Counted from the first letter of the stretch, positions 26,684 to 36,821 are shown. The stretch is 64,000 nt of DNA from an uncultured Desulfobacter sp. (GCF_963664415.1 NZ_OY761440.1:1054001-1118000), one strand, 5' to 3'. The notes: generated by a model from the sequence alone, not told the origin. A program made the numbers and translations.

Positions 26684-27240
26684 AACTGTTTTCATCAGAT
26701 TACTGGGACCCGTCCGAGCTTATCCTCATCGGCACCTTCACAGGCCTGATCAAAAGTTCGACCATCCTCATCGCCCTAGCCGGCGGCGGTATGAACCCGG
26801 TGACCCTTGTGCTTAAAAATACTGTGGCGACATCCCTGCTCCTTATTCTGGTATACAAAATCAGAAAATTTGGTGTACTCACCCTGTTTTCAATTATCAA
26901 CAGCCTGATCTCACTGCTGCTGGTCGGCGGAAACGCCATGGGTGGCGGTGCCATAAGTATTGCAGGTGTACTTTTCTCAGGATTTGTGTGCGATCTGTTC
27001 ATTGCGCCCAAAAACGGATTCCGCAGCCCCATTCGCCTGACCCTTGGCATCGGCCTTTTTGATCTTCTGTCCCGGACTGTTTCCCTTGGCTACTCATATT
27101 TTCTGTACCGGGAACAGATGGGGATGTTTGTCATGGTGGCTGTGGTGGTGACTCTGGGATACTTTGGCTGCCTCATGGGGCTGGGCACAGGCATCATATT
27201 TGTCAAGGAGCTTCGCCATGCCGGCATTATCCGGGAATAA
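26680..27240 (+). CDS. Membrane protein, probable ECF transporter S component
   Basis: 186 residues from the ATG at 26680, which overlaps the HutW stop (ATGA). Five or six membrane helices and glycine-rich loops (LAGGGMNPVTLVLKN; GGNAMGGGAISIAG) resemble integral S components that bind the substrate in energy-coupling-factor importers. T and A components follow at once. The substrate is unknown; the HutW and TonB context suggests heme, a tetrapyrrole or a derived metal. Confidence 0.75.
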   Translation: MKLFSSDYWDPSELILIGTFTGLIKSSTILIALAGGGMNPVTLVLKNTVATSLLLILVYKIRKFGVLTLFSIINSLISLLLVGGNAMGGGAISIAGVLFSGFVCDLFIAPKNGFRSPIRLTLGIGLFDLLSRTVSLGYSYFLYREQMGMFVMVAVVVTLGYFGCLMGLGTGIIFVKELRHAGIIRE

Positions 27241-27955
27241 GCCCGCAAATCCTTTGGATATAAGAACCCGGATGCTGATCTGTCTGGTCTCTTCACTGGG
27301 AATCATTTTCATCCAATCCTCTTTGGCCCTTGGGATTCTAACCTTGGCCAGTTTTATCTACGCGCTGGCCCATGGCCGGTTCAGGGTGCTGGCCGCAGCA
27401 TGGTGCTGCGTGGGCGTCATGTTTGCCATGGCCATGGGCTGTGTCCGGATCATGCTGATCTTCTGGCCACAAATCGGAGAGGTCGCGGGTTTAGGTGCAT
27501 TTTTTAACCCGTTTCTACGGATACTGGTCCTGGTAAACACAATTTTTGCCCTGGCCGTGTCCAGCCGGATTCAGGACCTTATGACCAGCCTTAAAACCTT
27601 TGGCCTGCCTTTTGTTATCTACCTGCCGGCATCGGTGATGATCCGGTTTATCCCCGAATTCATAAACGACGTAAAGCTTATCCGTGAAAGCATGCGGATC
27701 AAAGGGTTTAATCCGGGGATTCAATTTGTCACCCTGCACCCGTTCCTGGTTGTCCGGCTGCTTGTGGTGCCGTTGACCATCCGGGCCTTGCGATCGGCTG
27801 ATACCCTTGCCGTTGCCGCAGAGCTTAAGGGTATGGATGCAAATACCCGAATGACTAAAGTGCCGTCGCCTATCCCTGGAACCTGGGACATCATTGCAAC
27901 GGCCTGTGTGCTGGTGCTTACCTTTGGCAGTATTGCCGTGGAGAAACTGCTGTGA
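27218..27955 (+). CDS. ECF transporter transmembrane T component (CbiQ/EcfT family)
   Basis: 245 residues from ATG 27218, chosen because AAGGAG lies 7 bases upstream. Membrane helices fill about residues 20-120 and 225-243. A cytoplasmic coupling segment near residue 200 (ALRSADTLAVAAELKGMD) corresponds to the Ala-Arg-Gly helices that contact the ATPases. It overlaps the S gene by 23 bases and the ATPase gene by 4, so it is translationally coupled. Confidence 0.85.
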   Translation: MPALSGNKPANPLDIRTRMLICLVSSLGIIFIQSSLALGILTLASFIYALAHGRFRVLAAAWCCVGVMFAMAMGCVRIMLIFWPQIGEVAGLGAFFNPFLRILVLVNTIFALAVSSRIQDLMTSLKTFGLPFVIYLPASVMIRFIPEFINDVKLIRESMRIKGFNPGIQFVTLHPFLVVRLLVVPLTIRALRSADTLAVAAELKGMDANTRMTKVPSPIPGTWDIIATACVLVLTFGSIAVEKLL

Positions 27956-29376
27956 TTGAATTTGACCATGTATCTTACACCTACCCGTTCCAGGAAAAAC
28001 CCGCTGTGGCGGATATCTCATTTTCGGTTTCTAAAGCAGAAACCGTGGTCTGCACCGGGGCCAGCGGATCGGGTAAATCCACACTGATACGTTTGATCAA
28101 CGGGCTTATTCCCCACTTTCATAAGGGCACGCTCTCAGGCCAGGTCCGGGTGGCGGGAAAAGACACAGGGCAAACTTCGGTCAAAGCGTTGTCATCCCGT
28201 GCAGGCACCATGTTCCAGGACCCGGAAAGCCAATTCTTTGCACTCAGAGTCCGGGACGAGCTCAAATTTGCATTGGAATGCCGGGGTCAATCAATTGAAG
28301 AGATCGAAACGATCACCCACCAGGAGGCGGACAGGTTTGGCATCACCCATCTCATGGACAACATGATTTTTGACCTGTCCCAGGGAGAAAAACAAAAAAT
28401 TGCCTTGGCCGGTATCATGTGTATTGCCCCGGATATAATCATCCTGGATGAACCGTCTGCCAATCTTGATCCCCGGGCCACCCGGGAGCTGGCAGACCAT
28501 CTCATGGACCTGAAACGCCGGGGCATCACTTTATTTATTGTGGATCATAGGCTTTACTGGCTGAAAGACCTTGTTGACAAAATCCTTGTCCTGGACCAGG
28601 GTCGCCTGGCCTGTCAGGGAAAATTTGAATTATTAAAAGACAAAAATCTGCGCAGAACATTGGGCTTAAGAAACCCGGATGTGGTTTGTCCGAATCTTCC
28701 TGTAGCCCATGTTGAGTCCTCCCACAAACAATTCACAAGCAACGGATTTGATGTGGAAAACCTGACCTTTGGGTATAAAAAAAAGCCACTGCTTTTCCGG
28801 AATGCGTCATTTCAGCTGCCCATGGGCCAGGTGATTGCCGTTACAGGGAGCAACGGCACAGGAAAAACAACCCTGGCCAGGCTTTTAACCGGACTTTTAC
28901 CGTTTAAAACCGGAACCGTGCGGATCAATGGCGCTCCGCTCCGCCCCAAGGATCTGCTGACCCGGGGCAGTATTGTATTGCAAAATACCGACCACCAGCT
29001 CCATATGAAAACCGTGGACCGGGAACTTGCCATTGCAGCCCGGAACAATCCTGACCGGGATAGTGTCCTGGCCGGTGTTACAACGCGTTTCGGCCTGGAT
29101 CCGTTTCGTCTCCGCCATCCCCAATCCCTTTCCGGGGGCCAGAAACAGCGGCTTGTCATCGCTGCCGCCCTGGTGAAATCCCCTGAAATTCTGATTCTGG
29201 ATGAACCCACCAGCGGCCTGGACGGCAGCAACATGAACATGATTGCAGATGTGATGACCGACATGGCCTGTAAAGGAGCCCTGGTTCTGGTGATCACCCA
29301 TGACCTTGAACTCATGGACCTGGCCTGTGACTGCGCCCTGTCCATGCCTTTATCACACAAGGAGAAAAACTTATGA
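27952..29376 (+). CDS. ECF transporter ATPase with two fused nucleotide-binding domains
   Basis: 474 residues from GTG 27952. Domain 1 has Walker A GASGSGKS (about 36-43), signature LSQGEKQ and Walker B IIILDEPSANLD. Domain 2, from about residue 265, has GSNGTGKT, LSGGQKQRL and ILILDEPTSGLD. In most ECF systems these are two proteins (EcfA and EcfA'); here they are joined. It powers the T and S components encoded upstream. Confidence 0.93.
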   Translation: MIEFDHVSYTYPFQEKPAVADISFSVSKAETVVCTGASGSGKSTLIRLINGLIPHFHKGTLSGQVRVAGKDTGQTSVKALSSRAGTMFQDPESQFFALRVRDELKFALECRGQSIEEIETITHQEADRFGITHLMDNMIFDLSQGEKQKIALAGIMCIAPDIIILDEPSANLDPRATRELADHLMDLKRRGITLFIVDHRLYWLKDLVDKILVLDQGRLACQGKFELLKDKNLRRTLGLRNPDVVCPNLPVAHVESSHKQFTSNGFDVENLTFGYKKKPLLFRNASFQLPMGQVIAVTGSNGTGKTTLARLLTGLLPFKTGTVRINGAPLRPKDLLTRGSIVLQNTDHQLHMKTVDRELAIAARNNPDRDSVLAGVTTRFGLDPFRLRHPQSLSGGQKQRLVIAAALVKSPEILILDEPTSGLDGSNMNMIADVMTDMACKGALVLVITHDLELMDLACDCALSMPLSHKEKNL

Positions 29377-29897
29377 AATCCCTGGTTGTATATAGCAGCA
29401 GAACCGGCAACACCCAAAAGGTGGCCCGTGCCATATATGATGCCCTGCCCGAACCCAAAGAGATCTTTTCGGTCAAAGAGGCTCCGGACCCGTCGGCATA
29501 TGATTTTTTGGCTTTGGGGTTCTGGGTGGATAAGGGAACGGTGAATGCCGGTTCCGCCAGATACATGGAAACCGTGACCGAAAAAAAAATCGGGCTGTTC
29601 GGCACCCTGGGCGCCTACCCCGACTCGGACCATGCCAAACAGTGTCTAAAAAAGGCAAGGGCTCTTGTCCAGGGCAATGACATCCTATGGACATTTTTAT
29701 GCCAGGGCAAGGTGGACCCAGGCCTGATTAAAATGATGGAAACAAAGATGAAAAATGATCCCCACCACAGCATGACCCCGGAACGTAAGGCCAGACTTGA
29801 AGAGGCTGCAAAACACCCGGACGAAAAAGATCTGGCGGATGCCCGGGCACTGTTTGCGCAACTTGCAAAAACCGCTGCCGGGAAGGTGTCTGCCTGA
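29373..29897 (+). CDS. Flavodoxin family protein
   Basis: 174 residues with the FMN phosphate loop SSRTGNTQK at residues 8-16 and the flavodoxin strand GLFGTLGAYPDS around 75-86. A 50-residue charged C-terminal tail is longer than in simple flavodoxins. It overlaps the ECF ATPase stop by 4 bases. A flavodoxin beside a HutW/ChuW homologue could supply the electrons for anaerobic heme opening, as proposed for HmuF with HmuW in Fusobacterium. Confidence 0.9.
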   Translation: MKSLVVYSSRTGNTQKVARAIYDALPEPKEIFSVKEAPDPSAYDFLALGFWVDKGTVNAGSARYMETVTEKKIGLFGTLGAYPDSDHAKQCLKKARALVQGNDILWTFLCQGKVDPGLIKMMETKMKNDPHHSMTPERKARLEEAAKHPDEKDLADARALFAQLAKTAAGKVSA

Positions 29898-30071
29898 TAT
29901 ATCCCCAAAAGGCTGGAAAGGCAGGCCGATACCTTGGCCGGAAAGCCTGCCTTTCCCTGGTTTAAGCCCGTTGAAAAACAGACTAAACATTTTTGCGTAC
30001 CAGATCCACAGCAACACGTCAAGCACCTGTTATGCGTTTCATGCGTGCGCAAATAAAGAAAGGGAAAAAGA

Positions 30072-31988
30072 ATGGAAAAATGGAAGAAACTTTTTATGGT
30101 GGCCACAATGGCTCTCCTTGCAGGGGCGGGTATAAAAAATTATGCGCTGGCGGCAGATACATCCAGTTCAACCGCCCGGACCGAAGAAAACAAAATCATG
30201 GTCACGGCCAAGTCCAACCAGGCAGATCATGACATACCGATTGCCACAACCATCATAACATCCGAAGAGATCGCCGCGGCCAATGCATCTTCCATCAAGG
30301 ATGTGCTGATTGAACAGGCCGGAATCAATTTCGGTGTCAACAACTCATCTGAACACGGACGAAAGAATATCAGCATCCGCGGTTCAGCCACCGGCCATGT
30401 TTTAATCCTGGTGGACGGTAAAAAAGTATCCGGTTCCGATGCCCAGATCGGGCATTCGGATTTCGAGTACAACTGGGTGCCCATGAGTGCCATTGAACGT
30501 ATTGAAGTGATCAAAGGCCCTGCAAGCTCCATATACGGGTCCCAGGGCATCGGCGGTGTTGTGAACATTATCACCAAGAAAAGCGATGAAACGTTTTCCG
30601 GGGAAGTTGATGTCAGCTATGGCGACAGCCGTGATGACGGCGGCGATGAATTTAAGCTCGGCCTGAATATGGGCGGTCAAATTGCAGACCGTATTTCATT
30701 GTTCATGAGCGCGGAACGTATTGACCGCGATCCGTCAAGGGACGAGGACGACAGCACTGAAACCAAGATCGAGGGCAAGGAGATCAACAATGGTTTGGCC
30801 AGGATCAGGTTTGATATTGACGATACCCAGTACATTGAGGCGTCCTATGGCCAGGGCAACGAAGACCGGATCAAGATAGATAATATCCTGCATCATGACA
30901 TTGAACGAAAAAATTACTCGGTGGGATACAACAAGGCGTTTAATTCCGTAACCCTGGACGTTGACGCCTATGTGACCGATTCCGAGACCCATTATACGAC
31001 GACCAGTGCCACGGGCGGATACGCCCACGACATGACCGATTCCGTGATCCGGGGGGAAGTGGATATTGCCGCCGTTAAAAATCACTATATCGTCACAGGC
31101 GCTGAGTTCAAAAACCAGGAGTATGAAAAAGCATATGACAAGGCTGCAAGCTCGGATAAAAATTTTGCCAATGATATGGACAACACCGCACTATTTCTCC
31201 AGGACGAAATCAATATCACAGAGGCGTTGATCATCACGTTAGGCACCCGGTACGATTACCATGAAAAATTCAACGGGGAGTGGTCTCCCAAGATCGGGGC
31301 GCTTTATAAACTTGGTGCACATCACCGCATAAGGGCCAATTACGGAGAAGGGTTTATGGCCCCCACAGTAACCCAGAACTCATCATCCTATGCGGCAACG
31401 GCCATGAAAGGCGTTACCATATACGGCAACGACGATCTTCAGCCGGAATCTTCAAAATCCTATGAACTCGGCTATGAATTTTTCACGGACAACACGGAAT
31501 TCAAAGTATCCGTTTACAAAACCGATGTGGAAAACCTGATTGACACAAAATACCTGCCCGGTTCTTCGGATGAAAAAATGTATGTCAATGTCGATAGTGC
31601 AACCCTTCAAGGATTTGAATGCGAACTGTCCCGGGATATTACACAAAATTACAGCATCCGCATCGGATACCAATATCTGGACACCGAAGACGACTCAACC
31701 GGGGAAGAGCTGGAAAACCGTCCAAGGCATACGGTAAATGTCCGGCTCAATGCGACCCTGCCCTGGGACATCCATGCCACGGTGGGAGCCAATTATACGG
31801 ACGAACAGATAGACGACGAGGAACAGTGCGATGATTTTATCGTTTTCAACGCCCAGGTTTCCAAAACCTTCTATGATAGAATCTCCCTGCGTTTAGGGAT
31901 TGATAATATCAGCGACGAAGATCTGAATGACAAGCCCTATGACATTGAAGGCAGAATGTTTTATGCCGGGGTGAATTTTAAATTCTAA
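30072..31988 (+). CDS. TonB-dependent outer-membrane receptor
   Basis: 638 residues. A signal peptide (cleavage near ALA-AD, about residue 27) is followed by a TonB-box-like stretch (NKIMVTA) and a plug domain (about 45-155: IPIATTIITSEEI, ILVDGKKVSGSD, IERIEVIKGPASSIYGSQGI). A 22-strand-type barrel ends in F at the last residue (GVNFKF). It is a FepA/CirA-like receptor for an iron-chelate, heme or corrinoid. It lies 175 bases after the flavodoxin and ends at a strong terminator. The TonB system to drive it is encoded divergently. Confidence 0.93.
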   Translation: MEKWKKLFMVATMALLAGAGIKNYALAADTSSSTARTEENKIMVTAKSNQADHDIPIATTIITSEEIAAANASSIKDVLIEQAGINFGVNNSSEHGRKNISIRGSATGHVLILVDGKKVSGSDAQIGHSDFEYNWVPMSAIERIEVIKGPASSIYGSQGIGGVVNIITKKSDETFSGEVDVSYGDSRDDGGDEFKLGLNMGGQIADRISLFMSAERIDRDPSRDEDDSTETKIEGKEINNGLARIRFDIDDTQYIEASYGQGNEDRIKIDNILHHDIERKNYSVGYNKAFNSVTLDVDAYVTDSETHYTTTSATGGYAHDMTDSVIRGEVDIAAVKNHYIVTGAEFKNQEYEKAYDKAASSDKNFANDMDNTALFLQDEINITEALIITLGTRYDYHEKFNGEWSPKIGALYKLGAHHRIRANYGEGFMAPTVTQNSSSYAATAMKGVTIYGNDDLQPESSKSYELGYEFFTDNTEFKVSVYKTDVENLIDTKYLPGSSDEKMYVNVDSATLQGFECELSRDITQNYSIRIGYQYLDTEDDSTGEELENRPRHTVNVRLNATLPWDIHATVGANYTDEQIDDEEQCDDFIVFNAQVSKTFYDRISLRLGIDNISDEDLNDKPYDIEGRMFYAGVNFKF

Positions 31989-32021
31989 GATCCTTCAATG
32001 ACGGTTGAAAAGCATAAAATA

Positions 32022-32057
32022 AAAAGTCCGGTCGAAAAATTATTCGACCGGACTTTT
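32022..32057. terminator. Strong bidirectional terminator
   Basis: AAAAGTCCGGTCGAA and TTCGACCGGACTTTT form a perfect 15-bp stem with a 6-base loop. A and T runs at the two ends make it active in both directions. It separates the convergent receptor and solute-binding-protein genes. Confidence 0.95.
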
Positions 32058-32077
32058 GTCCGGATGGAGGAAGAATA

Positions 32078-32821
32078 CTAATGAATACCGTAACGTTCAA
32101 AAATCCCCTTTAAGGTTCCGTCTGCCTTGATGGCTTCAAGCCCTTTGTTAAACGCATTGATAATCTCCTCGTGTCTGGGATTTGCCAATCCGCAGGCAAC
32201 GTATAAGTCGTTACTGGACAAGGGATTTTGAGAAAATTCGACTTGTTCCAACAGTGCAGGGGCTTTTTTATTTAGAATGCTTTTGGCGACGATTTCGTCC
32301 TCTATAGTCAGGTCTACACGTCCGCGGACTAATTTTTTTATGTTTGTAATAAAATCGCTGACCCCCTCACGCGTAAAGGTCTTCGCATTCATGAATTCGT
32401 CCCCGTAACCGAATCCGAGAATAACCCCCACCTTTTTACCGGCCAGGCTCGTTATACCTTCGTATTCAAAGGAATCCCCGCCTTTTTTAATGAATTTGAT
32501 CTTGTTGGAAGCATAAGCGTTGCTGAACATGAAATTCTTGCTGCGCTCATCTGTATACCAGGTATCGGGTAAAATATCGATTCTCCCCTTTTTGACCTCA
32601 TCCTCCGCCCTGGCCCAGGGCATGAACTCATGGGCAAAGGTATAGCCCTGTGCCGCAAACGCCGCTTTTATGATTTCAATGGCAAGGCCCTGTCCGGCCG
32701 CGTCAGGATCGACAAACGGAGACCAGGAATTTGCCGCAGACGTAACATGTTTGTCTCCCCCAGAACAAATACCAACACTTAAAAAAAGTACAACGATGAC
32801 CGCCATAATAAATCTTTTCAT
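32078..32821 (-). CDS. Periplasmic amino-acid-type solute-binding protein (SBP_bac_3)
   Basis: 247 residues from the ATG at 32821 (AGGAG box); the longer frame to 33013 is rejected. A signal peptide ends near residue 21. The bilobed type-3 binding domain follows: NSWSPFVDPDAAG at the start, YTDERSKNFMFSNAY, and LAGKKVGVILGFGYGD. No permease or ATPase is adjacent, so it may act as an orphan receptor for chemotaxis (a chemoreceptor gene is 490 bases away) or with a distant transporter. Confidence 0.88.
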   Translation of the reverse strand: MKRFIMAVIVVLFLSVGICSGGDKHVTSAANSWSPFVDPDAAGQGLAIEIIKAAFAAQGYTFAHEFMPWARAEDEVKKGRIDILPDTWYTDERSKNFMFSNAYASNKIKFIKKGGDSFEYEGITSLAGKKVGVILGFGYGDEFMNAKTFTREGVSDFITNIKKLVRGRVDLTIEDEIVAKSILNKKAPALLEQVEFSQNPLSSNDLYVACGLANPRHEEIINAFNKGLEAIKADGTLKGIFERYGIH

Positions 32822-33029
32822 GTGTTTTCTCCTTTTGAAATTACACGACGCCCATGCCGTAATTACGGGATAGAATTCGCCTTTGGATTTTACTTGATAT
32901 ATATTAAAATAATTGAACAAAAGATAGCATGCCTCATTAAAACAACACAAGTAAAAAACGCATTGGGCAAGGAAACACAACCAAACTGATGCAATGACGA
33001 TATTTGGAGCCATAAATGTGGAAATCTAA

Positions 33030-33125
33030 TAACAGCCATGGGCTGACCAGACATATCATCTGCCGGATTCAGCCCACAACAAAACATGAAAGAAACTTAT
33101 TAACTTATTGGTTCTTTCATATAAA
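33030..33125 (+). repeat. Structured repeat family, copy 4
   Basis: Here hairpin 1 is a perfect 8-bp TGGGCTGA/TCAGCCCA, and hairpin 2 is ATGAAAGAA/TTCTTTCAT around TTATTAACTTATTGG. Both stems differ in sequence from copies 1 and 3 yet still pair. CCCACAACAAAAC is conserved. It ends 186 bases before the chemoreceptor at 33311, same strand. Confidence 0.82.
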
Positions 33126-33156
33126 CTTCTGCCACGCTAATCTTGATTTAAATCCA

Positions 33157-33186
33157 TTGACACAAAAAAGCCAAATACGATATTTT
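33157..33186 (+). promoter_or_regulatory. Possible promoter for the chemoreceptor gene
   Basis: TTGACA at 33157, an 18-base spacer and TATTTT at 33181, between repeat copy 4 and the ATG at 33311. Confidence 0.4.
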
Positions 33187-33310
33187 AAATTTATTATCTG
33201 AATTCGTTAATTCTGTTCACAGTTCAAATTTTCGATTTGACGAAACATAGAGACCCCGGGGAGGGGTGTAAAAAAATATATGTTGAACCTTTCGGTATAG
33301 AGGAAGTGTA

Positions 33311-35026
33311 ATGGAGAAACAAAAACCCAGGCGGCGCATCAGTATTTTGTCAAAAACATCTTTTGTCAGTGGTGTTATCATCCTAATCCTTCTGACAGCA
33401 AACAGTTATTTGGCGATCCGGCTCGAATCAGGTCTGGCCGACAGCATGATCAAGGCGTTTTCCGCCAACCAGAAAACAGCTTTAACTAAAGACACGGCAC
33501 GGATGAAAACCGCCCTTGAAACCGACATGAAAGTCAATCTTGAAATTTGCACGAGCGTAACCCGGGAGCTTTTGTATAACTTTAACCAGGAACAATTGTT
33601 CAAGCTGCTGTCCAGCTATCTGAAATTGGATAGTATTGTCGCCATCAAGGTCCTGGATGCCGACGGGCAACCATTCGGTGCTGCCTGGAAAGCGCCGGCC
33701 ATCACCACGGCAGAAGCGCTTCCAGCTGACGCCGGGGTGAATGAAGCGCTATCTTTTGCTCAGGACGCAGTAAAGGACGGTGATACGCTGGGCAGTGTCC
33801 GCCTCTATTACACAAACGCACAGATGGAAAACAATATCAAGGCCCAGGAGGCGAATACCCGAAACAGCATTCAGGCATTCAATGCCATGGCCCAAAAGAA
33901 TATCGGTACGTCCATCAAAAGCCAGATTATTGTCGCCGTTGTGATTATTCTGGCGCTGATCGTCACCCTGATCATCTGCCTGACAATTTTCGTAACCCGG
34001 CCCATTAACAGCACCATTGCCATGGTACGGGATATTGCCCAGGGAGAGGGGGACCTGACCCGGCGGCTACAAACCACCAGCCGGGATGAACTCGGGGAAC
34101 TGGCTGGATGGTTCAACCGGTTTGTGGGAAACCTCCAGCAGCTGATCCATGAGGTGTCGGGAAATGCTACCACGATTGATCAGGCATCGACCTCCTTTTC
34201 AACCTTGTCGGATAACATGAACAATCAGGTCGAAGGCCTGTCCAACCGGTCTGTCACCCTGGCCCGGGCCGCAGATGATATGAGTTCAAACATGACCTCT
34301 GTTGCAGCGGCCATGGAGGAGGCATCCACCAATATCAACATGATGGCCGCTGCCTCCGAAGAGATGTCTTCCACCATCGACGAAATTGCCCAAAACACCG
34401 AAAAGGCAAGGGAAATAACCGACAACGCCGTGTCCCAAACCCGGCAGGCCTCAAGCGAGGTCAACGAACTGGGAGATGCTGCGGACACCATCGGAAAGGT
34501 CGTCGAAACCATCACCGAAATTTCAGATCAAGTCAATCTTCTGGCCCTGAACGCTACCATTGAGGCAGCAAGAGCCGGTGAGGCCGGTAAGGGTTTCGCC
34601 GTTGTCGCCAATGAAATCAAGGTGTTGGCCAGTCAGACTGCCGAAGCCTCAAGTGCAATAAAGGAACAGGTTCAGAGCATTCAGACATCCAGTGGCAAAA
34701 CAGTTGACGCGATTTCGAGTATTTCTGATATTGTCACGGAAATCAATACCATTGTTGCGACCATTGCAACGGCTGTTGAAGAACAGTCCGCGACTACCCG
34801 GGAAATTTCGGGGAATATTTCCCAGGCATCCTCCGGAATCATGGAGGTAAACGAAAATGTAGCTAAAGGATCGTCAGCGTCCCAAAAGATGGCCGAAGAT
34901 ATCGCGAATGTCAAGGAAGGCACGGTTGGCCTTTCCACCGCCAGCAACGAGGTCAAATCCAATGCTGAAAACCTCTCGGAACTTGGCAACCGCCTGGCCG
35001 GTCTGATGGGTAAGTTCAAGGTTTAG
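33311..35026 (+). CDS. Methyl-accepting chemotaxis protein
   Basis: 571-residue transmembrane chemoreceptor. Helix 1 is at about 20-42, a 155-residue periplasmic sensor of Cache-like size follows, then helix 2 at about 205-230 and a HAMP domain to about 280. The cytoplasmic signalling helices carry the highly conserved hairpin tip EAARAGEAGKGFAVVANEIK near residue 417-436. The sensed ligand is unknown. It is convergent with a second chemoreceptor gene and overlaps it by 4 bases. Confidence 0.95.
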   Translation: MEKQKPRRRISILSKTSFVSGVIILILLTANSYLAIRLESGLADSMIKAFSANQKTALTKDTARMKTALETDMKVNLEICTSVTRELLYNFNQEQLFKLLSSYLKLDSIVAIKVLDADGQPFGAAWKAPAITTAEALPADAGVNEALSFAQDAVKDGDTLGSVRLYYTNAQMENNIKAQEANTRNSIQAFNAMAQKNIGTSIKSQIIVAVVIILALIVTLIICLTIFVTRPINSTIAMVRDIAQGEGDLTRRLQTTSRDELGELAGWFNRFVGNLQQLIHEVSGNATTIDQASTSFSTLSDNMNNQVEGLSNRSVTLARAADDMSSNMTSVAAAMEEASTNINMMAAASEEMSSTIDEIAQNTEKAREITDNAVSQTRQASSEVNELGDAADTIGKVVETITEISDQVNLLALNATIEAARAGEAGKGFAVVANEIKVLASQTAEASSAIKEQVQSIQTSSGKTVDAISSISDIVTEINTIVATIATAVEEQSATTREISGNISQASSGIMEVNENVAKGSSASQKMAEDIANVKEGTVGLSTASNEVKSNAENLSELGNRLAGLMGKFKV

Positions 35027-36711
35027 AATTTAAACCGACCCACCAAGCTGTTCAGGTCAGCGGCAATCTGAGCCAGACCGTCTGCCCGTTCTTTTAGGCG
35101 GCCGCTCTGGGTCTGTACCTGTAGTGACGTTTTGTTGACTTCCTGGATCTGACCGGTAATATTTTCCGCACTTTCAGAGCTCTGGAGCACATTTCTATTC
35201 ACATCTTCAATACCGGTGGATACCTGGCTGATGTTGTCTGCAATTTCATGGGTAACCGAGGACTGCTCTTCCACGGCAGTGGCAATGGTGGTCACCACCT
35301 GGTCCACCTGATTGATCACCTCCCGAATCTGATCAATGCTTTCAAGGGTCCCGTTGGACGTCTCCTGAATATGTCCGATTTTTTCCTTGATGTCCATGGA
35401 AGCGCCGGCAGTCTGTCCGGCAAGTGTCTTAATTTCATTGGCAACAACGGCGAACCCCTTGCCGGCTTCTCCGGCCCTGGCCGCCTCAATGGTGGCGTTC
35501 AGCGACAGCAGGTTCACCTGTTCAGAAATATCGGTGATGGTTTCAACCACCTTACTGATGGCCTGGGCTGCCTCTCCCAACTGGCCGACCCGACTGGAGG
35601 ATTCTTCCACCCTGGATACGGCATTGGCTGAAATTTCCCGGCCCTGTTCAGCATTTTTGGCGATCTCGCCCACGGTCGCATTCATCTCTTCTGCCGCACT
35701 TGCAATGGTTGCGGTTTTGCTGCTGGATTCCTGGGTGGAGGTTGAAATCAAATCCATGTTTTGACTCATGGCAGCTGCCGCATCATTCACTGATTCCGAG
35801 GTTTTTGTAGCCATTTCAGCGGCTGTGGACAGGGTCTGTGAGATGCCAATCAGGTCCTGGGATGATTCGGCAAGCGTTGCCACGCTCTTGGATATATCCG
35901 AAATCATTAACTGCTGCTTGTCCATAAACTGATTGAACGCTGAACATAAGTCCCCGATCTCGTTTTTTCCCAATTTTTTCAAACGCTTGGTCAGATCGCC
36001 ATCTCCTTCGGAAATATCGAAAAGCCCTTTGACGACCTCTTTTAGAGGGCGGGTAACGCTGCGCCCGATGACCAGCATCAAAGCGATACCGAACAAAAGA
36101 CCTACGCCTATGGCTGCAAAAATAACCTTAACGGCAAACTTATAGGTAGTTGTGGCTTGGTTCCGTTCGCTTGTGGCCTGGGCCAAGTTGATTCCTGTCA
36201 GCTGATCAAGATAGTCTCTCATGGCTTCAAATTTCTCATTGGCATCGCCAAGGGAAAGATCAAGTGCTATACGCCGGCCCTGTCTGGTGTCGGCAATTCT
36301 GCCGTCCACAATTTTTCTTGACAGAACTTTCCACGCTTCCCTTGCTTTTTCATAATCGCTAAACAGGGCTTTTTCTTCAGGTTTGTCTGCCAGAACTTTA
36401 TACTTTTCCCAACGTTCAGCCGCCTGTTTCAAATTGGCTTCGTAGTCATTAACCAAATTCTTAAATAAATCAGATTTTGGATTGGCGAAAATCATGGACC
36501 GCTCAGCGACCAGTAACTGCTGCAGGTCCCGGTCTGCTTCGAGAAGATAATCAATACTGGGCAGGCGTTTTGAAAAAATTTCTTCAAGGCGTTGTTCAAT
36601 TTGATTGACACTGTACAATCCACAAAATCCAATGCCAGCCATGAACAGGATCATGGTGGCAAAACCAATCAACAGCCGGGTACCGATTTTCATATTATTA
36701 AACACAGTCAT
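35023..36711 (-). CDS. Methyl-accepting chemotaxis protein with four-helix-bundle sensor
   Basis: 562 residues. Helix 1 is at about 10-30. The helical periplasmic region (RLPSIDYLLEADRDLQQLL, then ERSMIFANP) is a 4HB_MCP-type sensor. Helix 2 is at about 190-212, HAMP to about 265, and the signalling tip EAARAGEAGKGFAVVANEIK follows. Its cytoplasmic half closely resembles the neighbouring chemoreceptor although the sensors differ. Confidence 0.95.
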   Translation of the reverse strand: MTVFNNMKIGTRLLIGFATMILFMAGIGFCGLYSVNQIEQRLEEIFSKRLPSIDYLLEADRDLQQLLVAERSMIFANPKSDLFKNLVNDYEANLKQAAERWEKYKVLADKPEEKALFSDYEKAREAWKVLSRKIVDGRIADTRQGRRIALDLSLGDANEKFEAMRDYLDQLTGINLAQATSERNQATTTYKFAVKVIFAAIGVGLLFGIALMLVIGRSVTRPLKEVVKGLFDISEGDGDLTKRLKKLGKNEIGDLCSAFNQFMDKQQLMISDISKSVATLAESSQDLIGISQTLSTAAEMATKTSESVNDAAAAMSQNMDLISTSTQESSSKTATIASAAEEMNATVGEIAKNAEQGREISANAVSRVEESSSRVGQLGEAAQAISKVVETITDISEQVNLLSLNATIEAARAGEAGKGFAVVANEIKTLAGQTAGASMDIKEKIGHIQETSNGTLESIDQIREVINQVDQVVTTIATAVEEQSSVTHEIADNISQVSTGIEDVNRNVLQSSESAENITGQIQEVNKTSLQVQTQSGRLKERADGLAQIAADLNSLVGRFKF

Positions 36712-36821
36712 TGTGCCACCCCCCTGCTTTTTCTATATAGTTTCAATATGTTGTTTAACGGACAGCCTCTTTTCCTGCAAACGGTGCGTTGGCGCTGATA
36801 GACCAGGTCAGCCCCAAACTG

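Noticed and set aside
28812..29633. 273-residue open frame on the minus strand
   Set aside because: Antisense to the ECF ATPase and flavodoxin genes, both of which have clear motifs. Shadow frame.
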